Source: Meandrina meandrites (taxonomy: Eukaryota; Cnidaria; Anthozoa; Scleractinia; Meandrinidae). Taken from it: a stretch of DNA of 64,000 nucleotides. A model generated the notes under the pieces. It was not told the DNA's origin and did not search any database. It was given only the letters and a program-made list of their open reading frames with translations. The DNA lies in the NCBI GenBank assembly GCA_963693305.1, contig OY855906.1, forward strand, positions 11,331,102 to 11,395,101, read 5' to 3'. A program made the position numbers and the translations under genes. Below are positions 24,070 through 34,012 of the stretch, piece after piece (positions within the stretch are counted from its first letter, which is position 1; each line of letters opens with the position of its first letter).

Positions 24070-24077
24070 TCATGTGA
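24070..24077. promoter_or_regulatory. M-box/E-box (TCATGTGA) upstream of copy B
   Basis: The sequence TCATGTGA (palindromic core CATGTG/CACATG) lies 71 bp upstream of the copy B start codon. This is the preferred site of MiT/USF-type bHLH-zip factors. The first exons A and C lack it at the same place. Function is inferred from position only, and an 8-bp match can occur by chance. Confidence 0.3.
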
Positions 24078-24455
24078 CAGCACAGGCAGCCCAAGCTAAT
24101 GATAAGAGCAGTAACTGGGACGAGTCAACTATCAAGGTTTGTATGGGAACGAAACAGTTTTGTTCTAGGAGTACAAATTCGAATGTTTTATGGATAAAAT
24201 CGACTTGCACTGTTGCTGTGTGTTTTTTTGGCTGTTTGTCAGCTCCTCAGGTCAATTTGAAGTGATTTCGATGAGTTTTTCCTTTACGAAAATTTCAAAC
24301 ACGTGTACTTCATTATCGATTCATTAAATATTCCCAAAACTTAAGGTCACGCAGGACCCTTGCTGTCATTATGTATGTATTTATTTAAGGTCATTTCCCC
24401 GAAATAGAACTGAACATAGATTTTCAACCAAACTTTGCCTCTGGTTGATTGAGGA

Positions 24456-24610
24456 GGGCACAGCCATTCCAAACATTTAAACGCATGGACACAGCCATGC
24501 TGAATAAAAAACGCAGCATATCGGACCGTAGGTCTTTTCAGATCCGATATGCTGCGTTTTAATTCAGCATGGTTGTGTCACGCGTTTAATTGTTTGTAAT
24601 GGCTGTGCTC
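24456..24610. mobile_element. Short palindromic MITE (about 155 bp)
   Basis: Left arm GGCACAGCCATTCCAAACAT... and right arm ...TTGTAATGGCTGTGCTC are inverted repeats of about 50 bp. A second inner pair (GCAGCATATCGGA / TCCGATATGCTGC) forms the stem near the centre. Confidence 0.7.
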
Positions 24611-24756
24611 ATCCACATTTAGGACACTTCGCTTTGTGCGACATCATCGTGACGCTTTGGTCGTCTCGTCCCCCGAAACACGTGATGTGGCAAGGCGTGA
24701 TTCGGGGGACAAGTGAGTTCAAAGTACGGAGCTTGATATAGTGTACTGGTTAAACC

Positions 24757-25117
24757 TAGTTCCCACTAGCGACATAACGATCATAATCATAAGCATAAAC
24801 ATAACGCTGTTATGTCGCTTATGTCTTAGTGGGAACGTCCAGAAACATAATCATAAGCGCCCTTATGATCAACATAATCATAATCATAAGAAAATGATCG
24901 ACCATTTTCTTATGATTATGATTATGTCTATGACTATGACTGTGTTGCTTTTCTTTATAGTGGGAACGCGAAAATCATAACGACATAATCAGAAACATAA
25001 TGACGCAACTGGGTCATTGTGTTATGGCCAATAGATTTCTAGGTCCAGTTCTTTCGGGTCTGTTCATTTTAACAGAGACACGTATGCTTATGATCCTTAT
25101 GTTGCTAGTGGGAACTA
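24757..25117. mobile_element. MITE with TAGTTCCCACTAGCGACATAA-like ends
   Basis: The left end is TAGTTCCCACTAGCGACATA and the right end is the complement (TTATGTTGCTAGTGGGAACTA-like), with TA at both extremities as a possible TA target duplication. The interior is filled with CATAATCATAAG and its complement, including a tight stem near 24890-24915. A TA duplication would suggest Tc1/mariner mobilisation. Confidence 0.75.
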
Positions 25118-26150
25118 AGCTTTAGTATTTAGCAATCTATTTTCGTTGGCTCTTTAGCTGGCTTCATTTAGATTCGCTACACCGTGCTGAAGAGTCCCAA
25201 TAATGACGAAACAGCTGTCCACGGTTGCAATCCTGCTGTATGGTTCTAATTGTGTTGGTGTCTCACAAAGTTTACTTTTTTCACGTAGTATGATCATCCC
25301 GGCGGGATGATCATCCTTGCAGTATTGTTTGTCAAATATTCCCAAGGCTGAAAACAATTATCACAGGTACCCAGGTAGCCCAAGCTCGAAATCTGAGCGT
25401 CGGCACCTTTGCGTAACCTTCGAAATAAGAAGATTACATTGTATGGGGGAAATAACGATCGTTTCTGTAACCTAGGAAAATGCAGCGGTTTGCTCTCTCA
25501 ATATATCCTAAAGTTCCTTTTATAGATCTTTATATAGAGAGAGCAAACCGGTTCCGCTAAAACAAAAAAGAGTGGCCATAAGTCGGCTCGAGGACCACAC
25601 AGAAGAGAGAAAACACTCAACTAAAGTGAGGTAAGCCGATTTTATTAACCCTTTGTGTACCAAGGGGGGTGGTATTTATTTGTCCCAAAAATGAGTATAT
25701 ATTACAAAAATGCTTGTCAAGCTCATTCTTTACAATAAAACCATATAAAACCATATATATTTAGAAAGTACATTAAATATTCTTTCACGTCAAGTATACA
25801 AATTATGACACATGTCAAAATTGTGACGTCATGACAGGCATAATTTGCATAATTATGCACATTTTTTTAAGAAAATTTGAAATCACTTGCTCTCAAGAAA
25901 AAAATCCAACTATTTCCAATCCTAATCAACGTTCTACAATGTTTCAAGGGATAAGCAATATTTTTTAGGGCAATATACCCCAATTGGGAGAATTTAAGAC
26001 AAATTATAACTTCCTATCACAAGGAAAAAATTCTTAAAATAAAAACATGATAACAAATATTCTTAAGATACAAAGAGTTCCTCTGTGGGTTATACAACCA
26101 CTAATCTTGTGCCTCAGTAGCTCATAAACAGGCTCATAAGCAATACAGAG

Positions 26151-27963
26151 TTAGTTTCTTAATGTTCTCCTTCTCCCTCTTTGATATGGCCTCCCTCTTC
26201 CTTCTTTCAGCCGCCTGGGGCCATTTCGACTTTCATCTTCAAAGAAATAGTCTTGCATTGTGTGGTCTCTTTGGAAACATGGCTAAGGACACATTCTCAC
26301 ACCACAAATGGCACAGCTGTATATTTTTTTAACTTTCTGAACATGCACCTTGCAGGTTGATCATGTTTCATTACTTACAGGGTAATGAAAATGATCACGA
26401 TTGAACCTTATATCAGGGATAGGAACAGGGGTCTGCACTAATCCTGTGTCCTTCCGGAAGCACTTGCCTTGAACTAATCCACTGATCAGTTGCATTCTAA
26501 ACTCTAGAGCTCTTTTACTGACATGATTTTGTGACCTGGTGTGGAGAATATGTGCATTTGATACACACACCTCTATCATGTAAAAGAAAATTTTGTAATA
26601 CCAGACTGACCCCTTCATTAGTCTAGCATACGCAACACTTCTCTGGTCAGACACATCTATGCCACCCATGTAGGTGTTGTAGACGTCAATTACACCTGGT
26701 CGATTGAATTCCTTCTTTTCCCACTTCCCGTTTGTTTTGACTGTCCGCTGCACTGTGCTTGAGTCAATTGTGCTGGTAGGAAGGGTAGCTAAAACACTAA
26801 CTGGCTTCCTGTCACGCCATGTCACGCAAGTCAAATTTCCCTTTTGCCTGTACAGACACTGCCCTCTTACAAGATCTTTCACTGCCTTTTATTGACACCA
26901 CAAATCTCCTTTGGCAAGTGTACCCTGTTGGACCTTACAGTGCCACATGCAAGTGTTTTCCTTACTTCTAGCTCCTCAAACAAGGCTACAGATGTATAAT
27001 AATTGTCCATGAAGGCATAGAATCCTTTATCTAGATAAGGTTCCAACACAGACATAACTGCCTACCTCCCTAAATCTCTCTGAACCTCATTGCTTTCCTT
27101 GCCAGTGTAAATCTTGCTATTCAATACATAATCACTGCTGGACTCTGCAAGGGTGAAAGCCTTTATCCCGAATCTTCCTGGCTTTATAGGAATAAATTGT
27201 CTGAAGTGCACTTTGCCTTTGAACTTAATTAAAGTCTCATCTATGGCAAGTTGCCTCTCAGGTGTGTAAACTGCCTGAAACCTTGCTATAAGCAAATCCA
27301 GGAAAGGCTGAATTTTGTACAGCTTATTGTAATCTTCAGAATCTCTTGGGGGGGCACGGGTGTTGTCGGCAAAGTGCAAGTACCGCAAGATTTGCAGGAA
27401 ACGTGTCCTGGACATCACAGATGGGAAGAAAGGAGAACTTAGGATGGGATCAGTGCTCCAGTAAGAATTAAGACTTGGTTTAGTTACCAGCCCCATATTT
27501 AGATAAAGACTAATCCAAGCCTTCATTTCATCTTCTGTTACTGGATACCATGCAGAGCTTTCTGCTGGCCCTCTCTTCTGCTCTGCATACAAATTAGTTT
27601 GACTAACTAACAACTGCCATACCTCTTGTGTAAAAAAGAGCTCAAAGAAATCCAAACATTTCAGGTTTCTTGTGTTGACATTATTTATTCCTGGTTCTTC
27701 GCTGAAGTCAATATCTACTCTGCGTTCGACCGTTCTTGACCATTCTTCAGGAAATTGCACTTCAGTCTCAGTGTTTTCGTCCTCTGCAGACTCTTCACTA
27801 GAATCCTCTGAGCTTGATTCAGATGCACCAGAGTAAAATTCCTGATCAGAGGCTCGGTGCTCGTTTAAATTAGCACGTGGGAAGTCTTCTTCGTCGATAA
27901 ATTGAATTTCAACATCGTTTTGAACGCTAAAATCTAGTGTAGCATCATCTCGAAGAGCCGCCA
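26151..27963 (-). pseudogene. piggyBac transposase pseudogene (DDD fold)
   Basis: The start is at the ATG at 27963 (MAALRDDATLDF), after which comes an acidic serine-rich region. The catalytic core shows the first aspartate in LAIDETLIKFKGK, the second in FYAFMDNYYTS and the third in GGIDVSDQ. These are the three aspartates of piggyBac transposases. A cysteine-rich tail (CAICGVRMCP) follows. The lesions seen are TAG at 27062-27064, a frameshift between about 26882 and 26930, TGA at 26361-26363 and TAG at 26283-26285. The protein would normally excise and insert DNA at TTAA; this copy cannot. The ATG at 27963 is preferred over the upstream in-frame extension because it begins the acidic N-terminus. 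Confidence 0.88.
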
Positions 27964-28240
27964 TTTTTAAATCACCTCGCTCAAAACGTTTAACTAAAAG
28001 AAAACTCGCAAAATTCGCTAAAAACCCGCTCGATTGAAGAAATTTTCGAAAAAACTGAAGAACTACTTTGTGTAGTCTACACCAAAATTGTAGCATTAGT
28101 TTCCAGCCCCTAAAATCCCTCTTTCAAGTACGCCCGAATGGGGGTTGTGCCTAAATCCTACCGTCCAGAAGGACAGCCGAGGAGTGCTGGGAACGAGTTT
28201 CCGACTCGAGAAGTATTCGGAAATTCTCGGCAGTTCCAAT

Positions 28241-28453
28241 ATGGCGGATTTTATGCCATCAGTAATCACTTATTTACGCGAGCAAGCAGTGAATAACAAG
28301 AGAAGTATGTTTTTATTTATCTTTCCACGTTTAGAATACCGCATAAAGAGTACTGCATTGAATTATTTCCAATGCTTCAAGCCTCGTACCTTTCGTGAGT
28401 TCTTAGACTGTCAGCCGTTTGCAACTATACTTCATGCACATGACATGCTTTAA
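28241..28453 (+). other. Inward-facing ORF/first-exon-like segment in the foldback arm (twin at 32026-31814 minus)
   Basis: Each arm has an ATG in good context (CAATATGGCGGAT) followed by MADFMPSVITYLREQAVNNK. In the right arm the next bases are AGAG|GTATGT, a good splice-donor match; the left arm has one substitution (AGAAGTATGT). Read unspliced, the frame runs to 28453. I recognise no domain. It could be the first exon of a lost transposase gene, a captured host first exon, or chance. Confidence 0.3.
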
Positions 28454-28570
28454 TCGAAGAAGTAAGCTTTTAATAAGCGCTTGTAAAGGTAAATTAAAAA
28501 AAATAATATTTAAAGTGATCTTGTTGAAAATAATTTCTTTCGTTCTCTCGGTACACCATCAAATCATTTT

Positions 28571-29394
28571 GCCTGTCCCTCTGCTCGGTAGTATTGAAGA
28601 CTTATTAATAAATACTACCACCCAGAGGGACAGGCCGTATAAATCTGTGTATTTAGGCAACTGGCTTAAGCACATTCACAACTTGATTCATAATACTGTT
28701 CTACACATTCCTCTTAACATTTAAACTAGTTTTAGAATCACTCCACGGGAATACTTTCAAGTTCTTGTTGAATTTGTTGTATTGTCCCTCTAGACGGTAG
28801 TATATATAAAATACTACCATCCAGAAGGACAGGCCACATAAATAGACAACCAACTTTGAATTGATTCACTTGTTAACACATAACAATGTTCCATGTTATC
28901 CCCTTCATTTGTGGACCGGTTTGGGATCTTTCAACAGGAATATTTTTGTGTTCTCGTTGTCTTGTCCCTCTGCCTGGTAGGACATTATGAAATACTACCA
29001 CCCAGGGGGACAGGCTGCATAATTAGACAACCAGCTTTTAAACTATTCACTGGTTAGTGGTAACACATGACAGTTTTTATGTGTTCCTCTTTACTCATGT
29101 ACACTAGTTAGTTTAGAATCACTCAGTGGGAATATTTTCATGTTCTTGTTGTGATGTCCCTCTGCCTGGTAGGATGTAATGAAATACTATCGCCTAGAGG
29201 GACAGGCTCTATAGTTTAGCAACCAAGTTCGATTTCATTCACTGATTAACACATAACAGTGTTTCATGCATTCCCTTTCACTTTTCACTCACATTCTAGT
29301 TAAGAATCATTCAATGGGGAAACTTTCATGTTCTTGTTGCATTGTCCCTCTGCCTGGTAGGACACAATGAAATACTACCACCCAGAGGGACAGG
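28571..29394. repeat. Left-arm hairpin modules 1-5
   Basis: Five hairpins lie at 28571-28635, 28783-28833, 28963-29014, 29155-29206 and 29343-29394. Each has the stem TGTCCCTCTG / CAGAGGGACA and a second pairing GGTAG / CTACC around an AT-rich loop. Between them recur CACTGGTTAACACATA-like and TTTCATGTTCTTGTTG-like segments. Two decayed modules follow at about 29628-29680 and 29791-29860, beyond a G-rich insertion. A half module (CTACCGTCCAGAAGGACAG) marks the outer end at 28158-28176. Confidence 0.85.
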
Positions 29395-29499
29395 TTGTAT
29401 ATTTAATCAACCGGCTTTTTCTCTATTCACTGGTTAACACATAGCAGTTTTTAATGCATTCCCTTTCAGTCTTTCACTAGTTTGAAATAACATGCACTT

Positions 29500-30790
29500 G
29501 ATCTACTTCCCAGGAGGTGGGGGGTGGGGGGGGGGGGGGGGGGGAGGTTTCTCAGAATTTCAAGTGACAGGGATGAAATCACATGCACTTGATCTACTAA
29601 AGGAATATTTTCATTATCTTGTTGTCTTGTCCCACTTCTTGGTAGTATGTTATAAAATACTACTGCTCAATTTGACTAAGGGGACTGCTCATTCAGCGTA
29701 ATTCATAATTGTGCAATGCTTCTTCTTCTTGAGTCGTGCACTAGTTTAATTAGAATCCCTCTAAAGGAATGGTTCAAAATTATTGTTGTATTGCCCCCTC
29801 TGCCCACTACTAGTATGTAGACTTGTTTATAAGGCACTACCCCAGAAGGTGGTGGGGTGCAAGTTGTGTATTTTGGCAACTGGTTAACTTCATTTACATG
29901 TTAACATTGTTTCATGCATTCTTCTTTAGCTAATTACACTGGTTTAGGCAACCACCTTCAAGTTCAGCCAGAGGGTCATATCCCTGTTCAGTGTCATTGG
30001 CTGAACAGTCCCATTTCATGGTAAATTGTTAATGCTGACATTTCGATGATCTTACATACGAGTCAAACATCATTGGTTAAGTCTGGTTCTGCTAATAATA
30101 ATAATAATAGTTCATATGAAGTCTCTGTTTGAAGTGAATGGCATCTTCATTTTAATATTGGAAGTTTGAAAAAAGAATGAAAATAACCTCCTTAATTAAT
30201 ATTAGTTAATTACAGGTGCTGTTGAATGGCATTCAAAGTGGTAACATTTTACATGAAATGTGATTCTTTAGCAATCCATGCAGAGAAGGCATGTCATCCT
30301 GAAAAAAAATTGAAGCATTGTTAAGTATTCTTTGTTCTTTAAAGTGTTATTAGATGTGAAAATTTATACTCTCTGTTGCGTTGGTGAATGAAACAGAAAT
30401 AATACTATATGACATTGGCACTCAATGAGACATGTTTAAGTACTTCCAACAAAACCCAAAAAAATCCCTGGACCAAAAATTAACCCCCAAAAAATCCCAT
30501 GCCAAATTTCTGACCCTTAAAACTGTAAACATTACAAATTCAATGTTTGTGTATGTCAATTCATACACCCAAGAACACTTAGCCAAGATCATTAATATGC
30601 CCCAAGAATCTCTACTTAAATCAAGCCACCCAAATAAATACTTGCCAAATTTTCCTACCCAAAAAAATCCCAGAATCAAAAATTTCAAACCCAGCAAAAT
30701 CCTTCTATCATCTCCGTCACATGAAATTCCGAGTACCCCTCCCCCCTGCCTCCTGGGGAAGTGGATCAAGTGCATGTTATTTCAAAGTAG
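29500..30790. other. Centre of the foldback element
   Basis: The centre contains decayed hairpin modules, a G-run near 29520-29545, a short AAT repeat near 30098-30111, and a repeat at 30430-30730 with phrases like AAATCCCTGGACCAAAA. That repeat is shared, in the same orientation, with 41420-41600. No protein-coding gene was recognised. The ORFs at 30422-30775 and 30432-30833 are readings of this dispersed repeat. Confidence 0.5.
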
Positions 30791-30872
30791 TGCAAGACTG
30801 AAAAGGAATGCATTAAAAACTGCTATGTGTTAACCGGTGAATAGAGAAAAAGCCAGTTGATTAAATATACAA

Positions 30873-31696
30873 CCTGTCCCTCTGGGTGGTAGTATTTCAT
30901 TATGTCCTACCAGGCAGAGGGACAATGCAACAAGAACATGAAAGTTTCCCCATTGAATGATTCTTAACTAGAATGTGAGTGAAAAGTGAAAGGGAATGCA
31001 TGAAACACTGTTATGTGTTAATCAGTGAATGAAATCGAACTTGGTTGCTAAACTATAGAGCCTGTCCCTCTAGGCGATAGTATTTCATTACATCCTACCA
31101 GGCAGAGGGACATCACAACAAGAACATGAAAATATTCCCACTGAGTGATTCTAAACTAACTAGTGTACATGAGTAAAGAGGAACACATAAAAACTGTCAT
31201 GTGTTACCGCTAACCAGTGAATAGTTTAAAAGCTGGTTGTCTAATTATGCAGCCTGTCCCCCTGGGTGGTAGTATTTCATAATGTCCTACCAGGCAGAGG
31301 GACAAGACAACGAGAACACGAAAATATTCCTGTTGAAAGATCCCAAACCGGTCCACAAATGAAGGGGATAACATGGAACATTGTTATGTGTTAACAAGTG
31401 AATCAATTCAAAGTTGGTTGTCTATTTATGTGGCCTGTCCTTCTGGATGGTAGTATTTTATATATACTACCGTCTAGAGGGACAATACAACAAATTCAAC
31501 AAGAACTTGAAAGTATTCCCGTGGAGTGATTCTAAAACTAGTTTAAATGTTAAGAGGAATGTGTAGAACAGTATTATGAATCAAGTTGTGAATGTGCTTA
31601 AGCCAGTTGCCTAAATACACAGATTTATACGGCCTGTCCCTCTGGGTGGTAGTATTTATTAATAAGTCTTCAATACTACCGAGCAGAGGGACAGGC
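30873..31696. repeat. Right-arm hairpin modules (mirror of left arm)
   Basis: Hairpins at 30873-30924, 31062-31112, 31253-31304, 31434-31484 and 31632-31696 are the inverted counterparts of left modules 5 to 1. They preserve each module's private differences, such as the longer loop of module 1. The mirror order shows that the arms arose as one inverted duplication, or are kept alike by gene conversion, and were not expanded independently. Confidence 0.85.
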
Positions 31697-32691
31697 AAAA
31701 TGATTTGATGGTGTACTGAGAGAACGAAAGAAATTATTTTCAACAAGATAACTTTAAATATTATTTTTTTTAATTTACCTTTACAAGCGCTTATTAAAAG
31801 CTTACTTCTTCGATTAAAGCATGTCATGTGCATGAAGTATAGTTGCAAACGGCTGACAGTCTAAGAACTCACGAAAGGTACGAGGCTTGAAGCATTGGAA
31901 ATAATTCAATGCAGTACTCTTTATGCGGTATTCTAAACGTGGAAAGATAAATAAAAACATACCTCTCTTGTTATTCACTGCTTGCTCGCGTAAATAAGTG
32001 ATTACTGATGGCATAAAATCCGCCATATTGGAACTGCCGAGAATTTCCGAATACTTCTCGAGTCGGAAACTCGTTCCCAGCACTCCTCGGCTGTCCTTCT
32101 GGACGGTAGGATTTAGGCACAACCCCGAATGGGGCCTGTATTTAAGTGGCCACATATGGCCACTTGGTACGCAAAGGGTTTTTAAATCACTTTATTTTCA
32201 TAGGTTACAGAAACGATCGTTATTTCCCCCATACAAATCCTTTTATTTCGAAGGCTACGGAACGGTGCTGACGCTTATATTTCAAGCTTGGGCTACCTGT
32301 GGTGACACCCAAATATAAAGTGACTGTTGGTAAAAATCGAAGAAATCGTGGCCACGGTCAAGAAATTGATTTTGTTCACACTTTGTCAGTTTGAAGGCCT
32401 AGGTATGTAACTGAAAGATGTGAAGTTTGTTTTTTTTTTTTTATTTTGAAATATTCAATCTAACGGCAGAAAACCACGAAAAACGGTCATCGTACCGGAA
32501 ATGCTTGCCTTATGTAAATACAATTCATCCGTCTCTGGTATAAATCCGCCAATGTAGCTGTAGAAGCGGCAATTTGATTGGTTCTTGATAGAATCTCCAA
32601 CCTGATTGGTGTGACATACAAGCATCGCTCACTAAGTCACTGACTACATAGCCCATTGCGGCATCTAAGAGGTATGTGGATTAGCATACGG

Positions 32692-32704
32692 CGCCATGGC
32701 GGCC
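32692..32704 (+). promoter_or_regulatory. YY1-like motif in the L1-like leader
   Basis: CGCCATGGCGGCC lies 15 bp inside the element. Some L1 leaders carry a YY1 site (core CCATNTT / AAGATGGCGGC) near their first bases. The match here is partial, and its role is an inference from position. The ATG inside it opens only a short frame that ends at a TAG. Confidence 0.3.
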
Positions 32705-32742
32705 GGACGGACTTTTCCGTAGTCCGTTTCTTTATCTCCCCA

Positions 32743-33624
32743 ATGGCCGAAAAAGATAAAAGCAAGGAAGGCCTAATCACTTCGTATCTCAGTGGCAAAC
32801 GACAGGAAAGATGCAGCAGCAGCAGCTCCTCTGAATCAAAAACTCCGCCGGCTAAATCAGTTAAAATTATGCCTTCGACATTTGATAGCACCGAAATGGC
32901 GGAGATGCGTGAGATGTTGACACAAATACAAGATAACACTAACAAATTGTTAGAGGACAATCAAACTTTACGAAAGCAGTACGCCGATTTACACGAATCG
33001 CTAAACTTTCATATAGCCAAAGTGGAAAAACTTGAGACGGAAAATCAAACGCTCAAGAAAGAAGTCAGGCTTCTGAAAACGAGCCTCGAAGAAGTCAAAG
33101 AAGATAACGACGCAATGGCCGAAGACCTTGCTACCGCTATAAACAAGATTGATGACTTGGAACAATACTCGAGAAAACATAATCTGGAGTTTCACGGCAT
33201 TCCAGAAAGCTCCCAAGAAAACTTGGCCGAACAAATTATAAAGCTTGGAAATGTGCTTAACGTCCCTATTCGGAACAATGACATTGATATCTGCCACCGG
33301 TTACCCGCAAGCAAGAAATCCAACAACAAACCCAGGCCAATCATCGCCAGATTCAATTCGTACAGAGCTAAGAAAGCACTATACAGCGCCCGCAAGCAGT
33401 TGAAGAATCAAAGCCTAAACAATGTTTTCCCCGGAGCAAACATCGTATATATCAATGAGAACCTTACAAGAAAACGTCGCGAACTTTTCAACAAAGTCTG
33501 GAAAACCAAAAAGCTGAATCATTGGCACAGCGTGTGGACAGTTGACGGTAAAATCTTTTTCAAAATTTCTATAGATGATGCCCCGGAAAGAATCTATAGC
33601 TTAGAAGACTTAGATAATTTTTAG
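32743..33624 (+). CDS. L1/Tx1-like LINE ORF1 protein (coiled coil, nucleic-acid chaperone type)
   Basis: The protein has 293 residues starting MAEKDKSKEGLITSYLSGK. The frame is open a little further upstream, but that would cross the target-site duplication at 32663-32677, so the ATG at 32743 is the natural start. A serine-rich basic N-terminus is followed by a long coiled coil (about residues 50-150; NKLLEDNQTLRKQYADLHES is part of it). Then comes an RRM-like L1 ORF1 core beginning DDLEQYSRKHNLEFHGIP and containing DICHRLPASK and RPIIARFNSYRAKKAL. Such proteins coat the LINE RNA as trimers and assist reverse transcription. The frame is intact, with no stop or shift seen. Confidence 0.88.
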   Translation: MAEKDKSKEGLITSYLSGKRQERCSSSSSSESKTPPAKSVKIMPSTFDSTEMAEMREMLTQIQDNTNKLLEDNQTLRKQYADLHESLNFHIAKVEKLETENQTLKKEVRLLKTSLEEVKEDNDAMAEDLATAINKIDDLEQYSRKHNLEFHGIPESSQENLAEQIIKLGNVLNVPIRNNDIDICHRLPASKKSNNKPRPIIARFNSYRAKKALYSARKQLKNQSLNNVFPGANIVYINENLTRKRRELFNKVWKTKKLNHWHSVWTVDGKIFFKISIDDAPERIYSLEDLDNF

Positions 33625-34012
33625 TTTTATTCACTTCTTTCATTCACTTGTTTATTATCTGAGGTTATAGCTAGTTTAAATGTATTGCCTAAAACCGTGT
33701 TTCTAGATATTTTCTTTTACTAAGGCTCCGCCCTTGCACAAATTTTGTTCTTTCAATCATGTTGAACGAATCGGAATAAATAATTAGGTCCCGGGGAGGC
33801 GTAGAGGGGACACCTTCAATTGTTTTCATGGGTTTTAGCCATTCTCTACAATCCCTTCTATACAATAAGCCGCTTGTCGGCTCATTTAGTTCCTATTGTG
33901 TGTTTAATATTAAATTATCTTCGTTGTTAAATAGTTGTAGTCGGGCACATCTCTTGGGAAATATCCTTTTTGAGCGGTGCGCATTTATTGTCCAGTAGTC
34001 CTATGTCCTTAA

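Larger units (their letters stand above)
28144..32123. mobile_element. Foldback element with long hairpin-array inverted repeats
   Basis: Two arms, 28144 to about 29525 and about 30745 to 32123, are inverted copies with only scattered differences over >1.3 kb. They are separated by about 1.2 kb of unrelated sequence. The ends are GTTGTGCCTAAATCCTACCG and its complement. The repeat CCCGAATGGGG flanks both sides (28133-28143 and 32124-32134); because it is G/C-symmetrical, the target duplication could be 5-11 bp. Each arm is an array of modules about 180-212 bp apart, and each module carries a roughly 50-bp hairpin (TGTCCCTCTG...CAGAGGGACA). No transposase was recognised, so it would be non-autonomous. 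It sits in the 5' end of the piggyBac, about 55 bp inside the terminal repeat. Confidence 0.8.
25645..32185 (-). mobile_element. piggyBac-superfamily transposon, inactivated and itself interrupted
   Basis: The left end is TTAA (25645-25648) followed by CCCTTTGTGTACCAAGG. The right end reads CCACTTGGTACGCAAAGGG (32160-32178) and then T-rich sequence with TTAA at 32182-32185. The inverted CCCTTTG ends and TTAA site are the hallmarks of piggyBac. Removing the foldback insertion (28144-32123) leaves about 2.56 kb, a normal piggyBac length. The transposase reads leftwards from 27963. The right terminus has three extra T residues between the repeat and TTAA, so that end is altered. Confidence 0.85.
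25372..32299. mobile_element. Outer MITE split by a nested piggyBac
   Basis: The left flank (25372-25480, starting CAGGTAGCCCAAGCT) and the right flank (about 32200-32299, ending AGCTTGGGCTACCTG in the same register) are inverted repeats of about 105 bp. They share GGGGGAAATAACGATCGTTT inwards. Between them stands a piggyBac-type transposon with its own ends, so the small element was the landing site. No clear direct repeat was found outside the ends. Confidence 0.7.

Noticed and set aside
30422..30833. ORFs of 117 and 133 codons in the foldback centre
   Set aside because: They read a dispersed poly-G-headed repeat also present at 41.3-41.6 kb; no domain and opposite-strand overlap.
28571..31696. 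CRISPR-like array, suggested by regularly spaced repeats
   Set aside because: Units are about 190 bp with internal hairpins and homologous spacers, arranged in mirror image within a eukaryotic transposon.
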